64,000 nt of DNA from CAVTBT01 sp963733065 (GTDB taxonomy: Bacteria; Actinomycetota; Thermoleophilia; Gaiellales; Gaiellaceae): the NCBI GenBank assembly GCA_963733065.1, contig CAVTBT010000005.1, positions 372,001 to 436,000 on the forward strand, read 5' to 3'. The notes under the pieces are model-generated. The model worked only from the letters and a program-made list of their open reading frames with translations, made no database searches and was not told where the DNA came from. Below, piece after piece: positions 33,622 to 42,414 of this stretch. Positions within the stretch are counted from its first letter, which is position 1. Each line of letters begins with the position of its first letter. A program made the position numbers and the translations under genes.

Positions 33622-35029
33622 TGCCTTCCATCTGCAGCTGGATCAGGCGGTTCATCTCGACGGCGTACTCGAGCGGCAGCTCCTTCGTGATCGGCTCGAC
33701 GAAGCCGCTCACGATCATCGCGCTCGCCTCGGCCTCGGAGAGCCCGCGCGACATGAGGTAGAAGAGCTGCTCCTCGCCGATCTTGGAGACGGTGGCCTCG
33801 TGGCCGATGTCGACGTCGTTCTCGTCGATGCGGATGTACGGGTACGTGTCCGAGCGCGACTTCTCGTCGAGGATCAGCGCGTCGCAGACGACCTTGGACT
33901 TCGAGCCCGTCGCGCCCTTCGCCACCTCGAGCAGCCCCCGGTAGCCGGCGCGGCCGCCGTTCTTCGAGATCGACTTCGAGGTGATCACCGACGTCGTCCG
34001 CGGCGCCACGTGCACGCACTTACCGCCGGCGTCCTGGTGCTGCCCCTCGCCCGCGAACGCGATCGAGAGCACCTCGCCGTGCGCGCGCTCGCCCATCAGC
34101 CAGATCGCCGGGTACTTCATGGTCAGCTTCGAGCCGAGGTTGCCGTCCACCCACTCCATCGTGGCGTCCTGGTAGGCGACGGCACGCTTGGTGACGAGGT
34201 TGTAGACGTTGTTCGACCAGTTCTGGATGGTCGTGTAGCGGCAGCGCCCGCGCGGCTTGACGACGATCTCCACGACCGCGCTGTGCAGCGAGTCGGACGA
34301 GTAGATCGGCGCCGTGCAGCCCTCGACGTAGTGCACGTACGCGTCCTCGTCGACGATGATCAGCGTCCGCTCGAACTGGCCCATGTTCTCGGCGTTGATG
34401 CGGAAGTACGCCTGCAGCGGCATCTCGATCGACACGCCCGGCGGCACGTAGATGAACGAGCCGCCCGACCAGACGGCCGAGTTGAGGGCCGCGAACTTGT
34501 TGTCGTTCTGCGGGATGATCGTGCCCATGTACTGCTTGACGAGCTCCTCGTGCTCGCGCAGGCCGGAGTCCATGTCGAGGAAGATCACGCCCTTCTTCTC
34601 GAGATCCTCCTGAAGCTTGTGATAGACGACCTCGGACTCGTACTGCGCGCCGACGCCGGCGAGGTACTTCTTCTCCGCCTCGGGGATGCCGAGCTTGTCC
34701 CAGGTGTCCAGGATCTCGGCCGGCAGGTCCTCCCACTTGTCGGCCTGCTTCTCGGTCGGGCGGATGTAGTAGAAGATGTTCTCGAAGTCGATGCCGCTGA
34801 GATCGCCGCCCCAGGTCGGCAGCGGCCGCGCGAGGAAGTAGTCCAGGCTCTTGTGCCGGAACTTGCGCATCCAGGCCGGCTCGTCCTTGTGGCTCGAGAT
34901 GGCGTCCACCAACTCGTGCGAGACGCCCCGACCAGACTTGAAGAAGTAGTTCTCGTCGGCGTGGAACCCGTACTTGATCTCGTAGTCGGAGCCGATGCCC
35001 TGGACGATCTCGGTCTCGGTCTGCGCCAC
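33611..35029 (-). CDS. sufB: SufB, Fe-S assembly scaffold
   Basis: GTG 35029, overlapping the sufC stop by one base, gives 472 residues, the usual SufB length. The protein has IGSDYEIKYGFHADENYFFKSG at its N-terminus in outline, the core VEGCTAPIYSSDSLHSAVVEI with the conserved cysteine, and the C-terminal EATVSKIGEEQLFYLMSRGLSEAEA. SufB with SufC and SufD builds Fe-S clusters on sulfur delivered by SufS-SufU. The frame is open far upstream, but that part is a shadow of sufC and the SDR gene. Confidence 0.95.
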   Translation of the reverse strand: MAQTETEIVQGIGSDYEIKYGFHADENYFFKSGRGVSHELVDAISSHKDEPAWMRKFRHKSLDYFLARPLPTWGGDLSGIDFENIFYYIRPTEKQADKWEDLPAEILDTWDKLGIPEAEKKYLAGVGAQYESEVVYHKLQEDLEKKGVIFLDMDSGLREHEELVKQYMGTIIPQNDNKFAALNSAVWSGGSFIYVPPGVSIEMPLQAYFRINAENMGQFERTLIIVDEDAYVHYVEGCTAPIYSSDSLHSAVVEIVVKPRGRCRYTTIQNWSNNVYNLVTKRAVAYQDATMEWVDGNLGSKLTMKYPAIWLMGERAHGEVLSIAFAGEGQHQDAGGKCVHVAPRTTSVITSKSISKNGGRAGYRGLLEVAKGATGSKSKVVCDALILDEKSRSDTYPYIRIDENDVDIGHEATVSKIGEEQLFYLMSRGLSEAEASAMIVSGFVEPITKELPLEYAVEMNRLIQLQMEGSVG

Positions 35030-35806
35030 TACGCAGCCACCTCCTCTTCGACGCCGAAGGCAGCGTAGCCCTCGGCCTCGAGCTGGTGCGCCAGCTCCGG
35101 CCCGCCCTCGGCGACGATCTTGCCGCCGACGAAGACGTGCACGAAGTCGGGCTGGACGTAGTTCAGGATGCGCTGGTAGTGCGTGATCACGAGCGCGCCC
35201 ATCTCCGGGCCGACGAGCTCGTTCACGCCGTTCGCGACGATGCGCAGCGCGTCGATGTCGAGGCCCGGAGTCCGTCTCGTCGAGCACGGCGATGCGCGGC
35301 TTCAGAAGCGCCATCTGCAGGATCTCGACGCGCTTCTTCTCGCCGCCCGAGAACCCGTCGTTCAGGTAGCGCTGGGCGAGCTCGCGTGGCACCTTGAGGC
35401 GCTCCATGGCCGCCAGCAGGTCGGTGCGGAACTCCGGGATCGGGATCGGGTCGTCCTCGCCGCCGGCGCGCGCCTTGCGGGTCGCGTTGATCGCGCTCCG
35501 CAGGAAGCTCGTCACCGTCACGCCGGGGATGGCGTGCGGATACTGGAAGGCGAGGAAGAGCCCACGGTGGGCCCGCTCGTCTGCCCCGCGTTCCGTCACG
35601 TCGTCGCCGTCGAGCAGCACCTGGCCCTTCGTGATCTCGTAGCCGGGATGGCCCATGAGGGCGTAGGCGAGCGTCGACTTGCCCGAGCCGTTCGGCCCCA
35701 TGATCGCGTGCTTCTCGTTCAGGTCGACCGTGAGGTCGACGCCCTTGACGATCTCGGTGCCATCCTCGAGGGCCACGTGCAGATCCTTGATCTCGAGCAG
35801 TGCCAC
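35029..35806 (-). CDS. sufC: SufC, Fe-S assembly ATPase (apparent frameshift)
   Basis: The ABC ATPase starts at GTG 35806. It has Walker A MGPNGSGKST, signature FSGGEKKRVEI and Walker B IAVLDETDSG. Directly after this the run CCC at 35264-35266 (GGG on the coding strand) holds one extra base. Removing it restores LDIDALRIVANGVNELVG, VITHYQRIL and the family C-terminus, about 258 residues in all. SufC is normally essential, so an error in the sequence is more likely than a broken gene. A second reading in a different frame begins MNSQWH but is not SufC. Confidence 0.88.
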
Positions 35807-35837
35807 TGGCTGTTCATCAACTCCTTGTGATCCCAGA

Positions 35838-35843
35838 AACCTA
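35838..35843 (-). promoter_or_regulatory. Candidate -10 box for the sufCB operon
   Basis: On the minus strand TAGGTT lies about 31 bases before the sufC GTG, with a Shine-Dalgarno-like AAGGAG between. This is a leadered arrangement, unlike many neighbours. Confidence 0.35.
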
Positions 35844-35858
35844 GGAGCAGAGCGGAAT

Positions 35859-36887
35859 TCAGCCCTGCTTCGTGATGGCATGGTAGCCGATCGCCGCCAC
35901 GCCGAGAGCGGCGACCGGCAGCGTCGCCACCGCCGCCATCGAGCCGGCCTTGCCCAGGCGGCTGCGCGCCTCGGTCCACACGCTCGACCGACGTGCGTGC
36001 GCGCTGAACCGCCCTCGTGCTCCAGGGTCTCCGGGCAGGGGCGAGTCGAAGTTGTCGGGGCCGCCGACCGGCTTCGCCTCGCCGGTCGTCTGATCCCGCC
36101 AGCCCGTGCGGCGGAGAACGGCGTCCCCCGCCCGGGGTGAGAGCTTCTGCCCCCAGAGCAGCTTCTGCGCGCCCCATGACACCGGGAGCTCCCGCACGGG
36201 GCGCTCGCAGCAGCGCAGCACGGCTCGCGCGACGACCTCGGGCTCGTAGATCGGCGGTACGGGCTGCGGCTGGAGCCCGAGCTTCTGGCGGTCGCGATCG
36301 AACTGCGGCGTGTTGACGGCGCCGGGCAGCACGACCGAGAGATCGACGCCGCTGCCCTCGCGCTGCAGCTCCACACGGACGGACTCGAGCAGGGTCCGCA
36401 TGGCCGCCTTCGTCGCGCAGTACGCAGCCTGCAACGGGATGCCGCGGTAGGCGAGGGCCGAGTTGACGTCCACGAAGGTGCCGCGCGAGCGGCGGAGCTC
36501 CGGCAACGCTGCGCGCAGCAGCTCCGCGCGGGCGACGAAGTCCACGTCGACGATCCGCCGGAGCTCCTCCGGCTCGAGCGCCTCGAACTCCCCGTAGACC
36601 GTGAGCATGGCGGAACAGACCACCGTGTCGAGCCGGCCGAACCGCTCGATCGCGACGGCGACCGCCTCGCGCGACGACGCCGGGTCGGCGACGTCCCCGG
36701 CCACCACGGCAGCCCGGCCGCCGGCGGCGAGCACCTCGTTCTCGGTCGCCTCCAGCGCCTCGATCGTGCGCGCGGACAGCACGACCGCCGCCCCGCGCGC
36801 GGCCGCAGCGCGGGCAACCGCCCGTCCCACACCCGAGGTCGCACCCGTGACGAGCAGCACCTGGTCGCCGAGCCGCCGCTTGCGCAC
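35859..36887 (-). CDS. Short-chain dehydrogenase/reductase
   Basis: GTG 36887 gives 342 residues. The Rossmann motif VTGATSGVGRAVARAAA, the NSALAYRG catalytic serine strand and YCATKAA (Tyr-x3-Lys) are those of classical SDRs. After the SDR core a 90-residue C-terminal extension includes PVGGPDNFDSPLPGDPGARG and a final hydrophobic helix (AAVATLPVAALGVAAIGYHAI), so the enzyme is probably tethered to the membrane. The substrate is unknown. It is divergent from tatA and ends 53 bases before sufC. Confidence 0.85.
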   Translation of the reverse strand: MRKRRLGDQVLLVTGATSGVGRAVARAAAARGAAVVLSARTIEALEATENEVLAAGGRAAVVAGDVADPASSREAVAVAIERFGRLDTVVCSAMLTVYGEFEALEPEELRRIVDVDFVARAELLRAALPELRRSRGTFVDVNSALAYRGIPLQAAYCATKAAMRTLLESVRVELQREGSGVDLSVVLPGAVNTPQFDRDRQKLGLQPQPVPPIYEPEVVARAVLRCCERPVRELPVSWGAQKLLWGQKLSPRAGDAVLRRTGWRDQTTGEAKPVGGPDNFDSPLPGDPGARGRFSAHARRSSVWTEARSRLGKAGSMAAVATLPVAALGVAAIGYHAITKQG

Positions 36888-36932
36888 GGGCCGTCCGTTC
36901 CCGCGTTCCGGGTCCGGAAACGCGCCCGGTGA

Positions 36933-36938
36933 TACCCT
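36933..36938 (+). promoter_or_regulatory. Candidate leaderless -10 box for tatA
   Basis: TACCCT, preceded by TGA as an extended -10, lies six bases before ATG 36945. Confidence 0.45.
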
Positions 36939-36944
36939 GCGGCC

Positions 36945-37190
36945 ATGCCGTTCGGCATCGGTATCTGGGAAATCCTGATCTTGCTGCTCGTCGTCCTGCT
37001 CGTCTTCGGCCCGAAGCGCCTGCCGGAGATGGGTCGATCCCTCGGGCGCGGCATGCGCGAGTTCAAGGACTCGATCGCCGGCAAGGACGATGACGACGAT
37101 GAGCAGCCGCGTCGCAGCGAGTTGCCCCCCGCCGAGGACGTCACCGTCCCCACCGCGGCCGCACCGCGCGAGCGCGACTCCGTCTCCTAG
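36945..37190 (+). CDS. tatA: TatA, twin-arginine translocase subunit
   Basis: The 81-residue protein has one N-terminal membrane helix (GIWEILILLLVVLLVFGPKR) with the FGPKRLPE hinge, an amphipathic helix GRSLGRGMREFKDSIAG, and an acidic, unstructured C-terminus starting at KDDDDDE. It forms the protein-conducting element of the Tat pathway for folded proteins. tatC follows by six bases. There is no separate tatB here, so it could serve as a combined TatA/B. Confidence 0.94.
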   Translation: MPFGIGIWEILILLLVVLLVFGPKRLPEMGRSLGRGMREFKDSIAGKDDDDDEQPRRSELPPAEDVTVPTAAAPRERDSVS

Positions 37191-37196
37191 CGCCGG

Positions 37197-37973
37197 ATGG
37201 CCTGGAAGCGGCTGCCGAGGCGCCTCAGCCACGGCGAAGAGGCGACCGTGGTCGAGCACCTCGGCGAGCTCAGGGCCCGGCTCATCATCTGCCTGACCGC
37301 CGTCTTCCTGCCGGCGCTCATCCTCTTCGTCTTCTTCCGCGAGCCGCTGCTCGAGCTGCTCATCGAGCCGCTGCCCGCGGACAAGCAGCTCGTGACCCTG
37401 GGCGTCACCGAGCCGTTCTTCACGTCGCTCAAGGTCTGCTTCTTCGCCGGGCTCGCGATCGCGCTGCCGATCGTCCTCTACCAGCTCTGGTCGTTCCTGG
37501 CGCCCGCGTTCGAGGAGGGCGCCCAGCGTGTGGTGCGCATCTACGCGGTCATCGGCGGGCTCCTGTTCGCGGCCGGCGTGACGTTCGCCTACCTGATCGT
37601 GCTGCCGAAGGCCCTGGCCTTCCTGACGAACTTCAACGACGACCTCTTCACCGTCACGATTCGTGCGAGCTACTACTTCTCGTTCGTGCTCGTGGCGCTG
37701 CTCGGCATGGGCATCGTCTTCGAGATGCCCGTGTTCGTGCTCGGTCTCGTGCGGCTCGGGATCGTCACGAGCGCCCAGCTGCGACGGAACTGGCGGATGG
37801 GGATCGTGGTCGTCGTCTCCATCGCCATCCTCCTGCCGACGGTCGATCCCGTCTCGCTCGCGTTCGAGGTGGTGCCGCTCCTGGGGCTCTACTTCGTCTC
37901 GGTCTGGTTGGCCACGATCATGGAGCGACGCTGGGAACGGGCCGGCGTGCTCTGGCGCACGGCCGAGGAGTGA
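37197..37973 (+). CDS. tatC: TatC, twin-arginine translocase subunit
   Basis: The 258-residue protein has six membrane helices and the conserved N-terminal EEATVVEHLGELRARL and the loop after helix 2, YQLWSFLAPAFEEGAQR, used for signal-peptide recognition. It is the core receptor of Tat export. ATG 37197 follows tatA directly. Its stop overlaps the GTG of the amidohydrolase gene by four bases. The Rieske and copper proteins in this window lack obvious Tat signals. Confidence 0.95.
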   Translation: MAWKRLPRRLSHGEEATVVEHLGELRARLIICLTAVFLPALILFVFFREPLLELLIEPLPADKQLVTLGVTEPFFTSLKVCFFAGLAIALPIVLYQLWSFLAPAFEEGAQRVVRIYAVIGGLLFAAGVTFAYLIVLPKALAFLTNFNDDLFTVTIRASYYFSFVLVALLGMGIVFEMPVFVLGLVRLGIVTSAQLRRNWRMGIVVVVSIAILLPTVDPVSLAFEVVPLLGLYFVSVWLATIMERRWERAGVLWRTAEE

Positions 37974-39276
37974 CGCTTCTCTCCGCGGACTGGGTGCTGC
38001 CGGTCGACGGAGCACCGATCGAGCACGGCGCCGTCGAGATCGCCGACGGGCGGATCGCGGCGGTCGGCACGCAGGAGGAGCTCGGCCGGGGCGAGCACTT
38101 CCCGGATTCCGTCATCGTGCCGGGGTTCGTCAACGCGCACACGCATCTCGAGTACGCGGTCTACGCCGGCTTCGGCGACGGACTGTCGTTCGCGCCCTGG
38201 CTGCTCACCCACATCGAGCGCAAACGGCGCATCGGCCTCGCCGAGATGGAGGCGATCGCGCGCCTCGGGGCGGCGCAGTGCCTGTCGTCGGGCGTCACGA
38301 CCGTCGGCGACGCCAGCTTCTCGGGCGCGGCCGCCACGGCCTGCGCGGAGCTCGGCCTACGGGCGGTCGTCTACCTCGAGGTGTTCGGCGAGGACGCCGA
38401 GGACGTCGCGACGCGGTTCGCGGCGACGCACGAGCGGCTCGGCGACGTCTGGTCGGAGCTCGTCCGTCCCGGGATCTCCCCGCATGCCCCGTACACTGCT
38501 CGCCCGAGCTCTACGCGGCCTGCATGGAGCTCGGCCTGCCGCTCGCGACGCATCTGTCCGAGAGCACGGACGAGGACACGTGGCTGCGCACGGGGACCGG
38601 CGCCTGGGAGACGTTCCGGGACGATCTGCCCGCGCCGCCGGGCACGAGCGGCATCCGGCTGCTCGCCGAGCACGGCCTACTCGACCAACGCATGGTCGCC
38701 GCGCACTGCGTCACGGTCGACGACGAGGAGATCGAGCTGCTGGCCCGTCACGACGTCGCCGTCGCGCACTGCCCGCGCTCCAACGCCTTCCTCGGCTGCG
38801 GGGTCGCGCCGCTTGCCGAGCTCCTCGCGGCCGGCCTTCGGGTCGGCCTCGGCACCGACAGCCCTGCGTCGACGCCGTCGTTCGACATGTTCGACGAGCT
38901 GCGCGCGGCGGTGGCCGGGGCACGCGCTCGGGCGGGCCGTCCGGAGGCGCTGTCCGCGGCGGAGGCGCTCGAGCTCGCGACCATCGGCTCGGCCCGCGCA
39001 CTCGGGCTCGACGACGAGATCGGCTCGCTCACACCCGGCAAGCAGGCCGATCTCACGGTCGTCTCCCTCGCCGGCACGCCGTTCCTGCCCTGGGAGGACC
39101 CGGCGGCGGCGGTCGTGCTCGGCGGAGAACCTGGCCGAGTGGCCGCTACTCTCGTAGCCGGCAAACCGCGATACCGGAGAGGAGGGATGCAGTGGCACGA
39201 GTTGACAGACGACGCGCGCAGCGCGCGCGAGCAGCTTCTCCGGCAGCCAGCCGGCAGCGGCAGGTCGAAGCGATAG
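37970..39276 (+). CDS. Amidohydrolase (chlorohydrolase/nucleoside-deaminase-like; apparent frameshift)
   Basis: The first frame, from GTG 37970, has PGFVNAHTHLEYA with two metal histidines. At about 38496 one base is missing (CACTGCTCG), after which the second frame continues HLSESTDEDTWL, VAAHCVTVDDEEIELL, HCPRSN and LGTDSPASTPSFDMFDELR, the remaining ligands and catalytic residues of the family. Together they give about 435 residues. Close relatives include guanine/aminofutalosine-type deaminases and S-adenosylhomocysteine deaminase, but the substrate is unclear. The 4-base overlap with tatC indicates cotranscription, not shared function. Confidence 0.82.
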
Positions 39277-40046
39277 AGGACACGATGTTCTTCCCGCGCA
39301 TGCGGCGCCACGCCAAGTGGGTGTTCGTGCTGCTCGCCGTCTTCATGGGCCTGGGCTTCGTCCTCTTCGGCGTCGGCGCAGGCGGCATCGGGGTCGGCGA
39401 GCTGTTCCGGGGCGACGGCGGCAGCGGCGGCGAGGCGGCCTCGGTGAGCGAAGCGCGCGAGCGCGTGGCCGAGAGCCCGGAGAACGCGGACGCGCAACGC
39501 GAGCTCGCGACTGCGCTGCAGCTCGACGGCCAGACCGACGAGTCCGTCGTCGCGCTGGAGCGCTACACGCAGCTGCGCCCGTCTGACGGCGACGCGCTGC
39601 GCGAGCTCGCCGGCCTCTACCTGGCGCAGGCGAACGAGCAGCAGCTCCGCGCCCAGCAGGCACAGCTCCAGGCCGCATCGATCTCGGGCAGCCTCTTCAC
39701 ACAGCCGCTCCAGAGCGCCAACGACCGAGCGGTGGTCCAGAGCCCGATCGCCGACGCCGTCCAGAACCGGGCGAACCGCATCATCAACGACGCGCTCACG
39801 CAGTCGCAGCAGTCGACTGCGGCGGCGCTCGACGCCTACCGGCGATTGGCGGCGGCGGCGCCCGACGATCCGGCCATCCAGATCGAGCTCGGCCAGACCG
39901 CTCAGAACGCCGGCGACGTTGCGACGGCGATCACGGCCTACGAGCGGTTCCTCGAGCTTGCGCCCGACGACCCGCTCGCCGTCGGCGTGCGCGACCAGCT
40001 CAAGCAGCTGCGGCAGAGCCAGGGCGGGACCTCCCCAGCGGGTTAG
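39192..40046 (+). CDS. Membrane-anchored TPR protein
   Basis: The protein has one membrane helix near the N-terminus (AKWVFVLLAVFMGLGFVLFGVG), then an extracellular or periplasmic-side helical region with at least three TPR-like repeats (ADAQRELATALQLDGQTDES, LDAYRRLAAAAPDDP, AYERFLELAPDDP). The start is uncertain. GTG 39192 follows a good Shine-Dalgarno (GAGGAGGG), gives 284 residues and overlaps the amidohydrolase by 85 bases. ATG 39285 follows a weaker GAGG and gives 253. Function is unknown, perhaps a scaffold. Confidence 0.72.
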   Translation: MARVDRRRAQRARAASPAASRQRQVEAIEDTMFFPRMRRHAKWVFVLLAVFMGLGFVLFGVGAGGIGVGELFRGDGGSGGEAASVSEARERVAESPENADAQRELATALQLDGQTDESVVALERYTQLRPSDGDALRELAGLYLAQANEQQLRAQQAQLQAASISGSLFTQPLQSANDRAVVQSPIADAVQNRANRIINDALTQSQQSTAAALDAYRRLAAAAPDDPAIQIELGQTAQNAGDVATAITAYERFLELAPDDPLAVGVRDQLKQLRQSQGGTSPAG

Positions 40047-40049
40047 ACT
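40044..40049 (+). promoter_or_regulatory. Candidate -10 box for the STAS gene
   Basis: TAGACT overlaps the TPR gene stop and lies 60 bases before ATG 40110, where a GGGGGA Shine-Dalgarno is present. This is a leadered arrangement. Confidence 0.3.
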
Positions 40050-40109
40050 GCACCCGGCGCCGGGCAGGACCGTGCGGCACTCCACGGCGACAATGGGGGA
40101 CCAGAACGC

Positions 40110-40460
40110 ATGAACTTCGACATCACGACCGAGCAGCTCAGCGACACGCAGTACGTCATCTCGCTGGCCGGCGAGGTCGACCTCTACACCGCTCCGGAGT
40201 TCAAGCAGCAGCTCCTGGATGCGATCGGCAAGGGGGCGAAGGACGTCATCGTCGACTTCTCCAGCACGACGTTCATCGACTCGACCACGCTCGGCGTGCT
40301 CGTCGGCGGCGTGAAGCGGCTGCGCCAGAACGACGGACAGCTGTCGCTCGTGTGCAGCGACCGGAACATCACCAAGATCTTCGAGATCACCGGCCTCGAC
40401 CGCGTCTTCACGATCCACGCGACTCGCGAGGAGGCCGTGGGGGCCGGCTCCACCGCCTAG
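40110..40460 (+). CDS. STAS-domain anti-sigma factor antagonist
   Basis: The 116-residue single STAS domain protein has VISLAGEVDLYTAPEFKQQLLDAI in outline and the conserved loop VDFSSTTFIDSTTLGVLV, including the serine phosphorylated in SpoIIAA/RsbV-type antagonists (DST). It would bind a HATPase-type anti-sigma factor, none of which is obvious next to it. A Shine-Dalgarno GGGGGA precedes ATG 40110. Its stop overlaps the GTG of the cytochrome gene by one base. Confidence 0.9.
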   Translation: MNFDITTEQLSDTQYVISLAGEVDLYTAPEFKQQLLDAIGKGAKDVIVDFSSTTFIDSTTLGVLVGGVKRLRQNDGQLSLVCSDRNITKIFEITGLDRVFTIHATREEAVGAGSTA

Positions 40461-41119
40461 TGCGCCGGAGCGTCCTCCTGGTCGCGGCGGCCGCCGCACT
40501 TCTCGCGGCCGGCTGCGGCTCAGAAGGGCTTCCGGAAGCAGGCAACACCTCGAACGGCGAGACGCTCTTCAAGGAGAAGTGCGGCTCCTGCCACACGCTG
40601 GCCGCCGCGGGCACGAACGGGCAGGTCGGGCCGAATCTCGACGAGGCCTTCTACCAGTCCAAGCTGAACGGCCTCGGCGAGGAGGGGATCGCGGGCGTCG
40701 TCAAGAACCAGATCGCCTACCCGATCACGGATACCGTCACCGGCGCCCCCGGCATGCCCGCGAACCTCGTGACCGGCCAGGACGCGAACGACGTCGCGCT
40801 GTACGTGGCGAGTGTCGCCGCCACGGGGACCGCGGCGGCGCCTCCGCCGGCCGGCGGAACGACCACGGGCGGCGGGGGCGGCAAGCAGAGCGGCGAGACG
40901 ATCTTCGCGTCGGCCGGGTGCGGCAGCTGCCACACGCTGGCGGCGGCGAACGCGACCGGCACGATCGGGCCGAACCTCGACGAGGCGAAGCCGACCAAGG
41001 AGCTCGCCGTCGAGCGCGTCACGAACGGCATGGGCGCGATGCCCTCGTTCGAGGGACGGCTCACCGAGGCCGAGATCGACGCCGTGGCGGAATACGTCTC
41101 CGGCGCGGCCGGCGGTTAG
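40460..41119 (+). CDS. Dihaem cytochrome c lipoprotein
   Basis: GTG 40460 overlaps the STAS stop. The 219-residue protein has a lipoprotein signal (LLAAGCGS, cysteine near residue 19) and two class I cytochrome c domains, with haem sites C41-GSC44-H45 and C154-GSC157-H158. A Pro/Gly-rich linker separates them. Candidate methionine axial ligands are PGMPANL and GAMPSFEG. It should be an extracytoplasmic electron carrier, and it is convergent with the end of the caa3 oxidase operon, a plausible partner. Confidence 0.9.
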   Translation: MRRSVLLVAAAAALLAAGCGSEGLPEAGNTSNGETLFKEKCGSCHTLAAAGTNGQVGPNLDEAFYQSKLNGLGEEGIAGVVKNQIAYPITDTVTGAPGMPANLVTGQDANDVALYVASVAATGTAAAPPPAGGTTTGGGGGKQSGETIFASAGCGSCHTLAAANATGTIGPNLDEAKPTKELAVERVTNGMGAMPSFEGRLTEAEIDAVAEYVSGAAGG

Positions 41120-41132
41120 CCTCCGAGAAACG

Positions 41133-41798
41133 CTACGAGGAGGCCGGTTCGCCGCTGTGGGCCGCGGCCTCGGCCTGGAGATCCACCACGACATGGCGGA
41201 TCGGCACCTCGAAGCGCGCCCGCGCGGCCGTGACCACGCCGCGCTCGAGCCAGTTCGACCGGCCCTCAGGGTGGGTCGAGATCAGGATCTCGTCGGGCCC
41301 GAACGTCCGGACGGCGTCGTCCATCGCCTGCAGCGGATCGCCGTCGCCGATCTCACCGCGCGCGTCGACGCCGACCGCAGAGAGGCGTCCGAGCGTGTGC
41401 TGGAGACGATCCTGCGCGGCCGCGCGCGCACTGTCCTCGTCGGACACCCACGTGCGGAGCGGGGAGTTCAGGGCCGGGCAGACGACCAGCACCTCCTCGT
41501 CCACGCCTTCCGACCGCTCCGTGATGACCTCGAACAGGTGGTCGCCGCCGACCGTCTCGTTCGCGATCACGAGGATGCGCCGAACGTCCTCGGAGTGCGC
41601 AGCCGCACGTGTGGTGAGCGGCGGCTCGTCGCGCTTCGAGCGCAGCCAGAACAGCAGCGCGCCGGCCGTCAGCACCACGAACGCGGCGACACCGAGCCAG
41701 GTGTCGACCGCGGCGGCGGCCACGATGATCGCGAAGTAGCCCACCGCCAGCAGCAGGAACCGGAACGCCTCTGCCTCGCTGCGGAGTGGGTTGCGCAT
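41133..41798 (-). CDS. Two-helix membrane protein with UspA-like domain (last gene of cox operon)
   Basis: The 221-residue protein begins with two membrane helices (about 12-52), the size of an oxidase subunit IV. It continues with a domain like those of the gene two places upstream (ILVIANETVGGDHLFEVI, VVCPALNSP, DPLQAMDDAVRTFGPDEILISTHPEGRSNWLERGVV). The domain resembles a UspA/universal-stress fold with a conserved STHPE and W-L motif. Position suggests it binds the oxidase membrane arm. Function is unknown. Confidence 0.72.
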   Translation of the reverse strand: MRNPLRSEAEAFRFLLLAVGYFAIIVAAAAVDTWLGVAAFVVLTAGALLFWLRSKRDEPPLTTRAAAHSEDVRRILVIANETVGGDHLFEVITERSEGVDEEVLVVCPALNSPLRTWVSDEDSARAAAQDRLQHTLGRLSAVGVDARGEIGDGDPLQAMDDAVRTFGPDEILISTHPEGRSNWLERGVVTAARARFEVPIRHVVVDLQAEAAAHSGEPASS

Positions 41799-41808
41799 TC
41801 GCTACTCC

Positions 41809-42414
41809 CTACAAGAGGTACACCGTCGCGTACACCACGATCCACATTACGTCGACGAAGTGCCAGTAGATGCCCGGGATCTCGACGCCGTGGTGGTGCT
41901 CGGGCGTGAAGTGGCCGCGGAACGCGCGCATGGTCGCGACGAACAGCAGCGTCAGGCCGACGAAGACGTGCGCGCCGTGAAGCCCCGTGAGGCCGAAGAA
42001 GATCGTCCCGAACGCGCCGTCGGACGGATTGAAGCCCACGTGGGCGTACTCGATCATCTGCGTCAGCAGGAAGACGAGGCCCATCAGCAGCGTGAGCACG
42101 AGCCCCGCCTTGAGCCCGGCGCGGTTGCCGCGCTTGATCGACTGCAGCGCCCAGTGGATCGTGAAGCTGGACGTGACCAGGATCGCCGTGTTGACGCCCG
42201 CGACGAACCTCGGCAGCTCGTAGGGCGGCAGCGGCCACGGGTCGGCGTCCGGGTTGACGACGCGAACGAAGAAGTACGCGGTGAAGAACGCGCCGAACAG
42301 CATCGCCTCCGACGCGATGAACAGGAACATGCCGAGCGTCGCCGCATCGAGCCGGGAGCTCCGGTTCGCCTGAGGCGGACCGTGGTGTCCGTGCGCCTCG
42401 GCGTGCGCAGTCAT
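41809..42414 (-). CDS. ctaE: Cytochrome c oxidase subunit III
   Basis: ATG 42414 gives 201 residues, and the longer frame is a shadow of the upstream gene. The five-helix form has family motifs LGMFLFIASEAMLFGAFFTAYF in outline, LLTQMIEYAHVGF, GLHGAHVFVGL and HHGVEIPGIYWHFVDVMWIVVY. It is the short, actinobacterial/Thermus-like subunit III. It overlaps the UspA-like gene by four bases upstream and is followed by the two-helix protein. Histidine-rich residues occur at its N-terminus. Confidence 0.93.
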   Translation of the reverse strand: MTAHAEAHGHHGPPQANRSSRLDAATLGMFLFIASEAMLFGAFFTAYFFVRVVNPDADPWPLPPYELPRFVAGVNTAILVTSSFTIHWALQSIKRGNRAGLKAGLVLTLLMGLVFLLTQMIEYAHVGFNPSDGAFGTIFFGLTGLHGAHVFVGLTLLFVATMRAFRGHFTPEHHHGVEIPGIYWHFVDVMWIVVYATVYLL

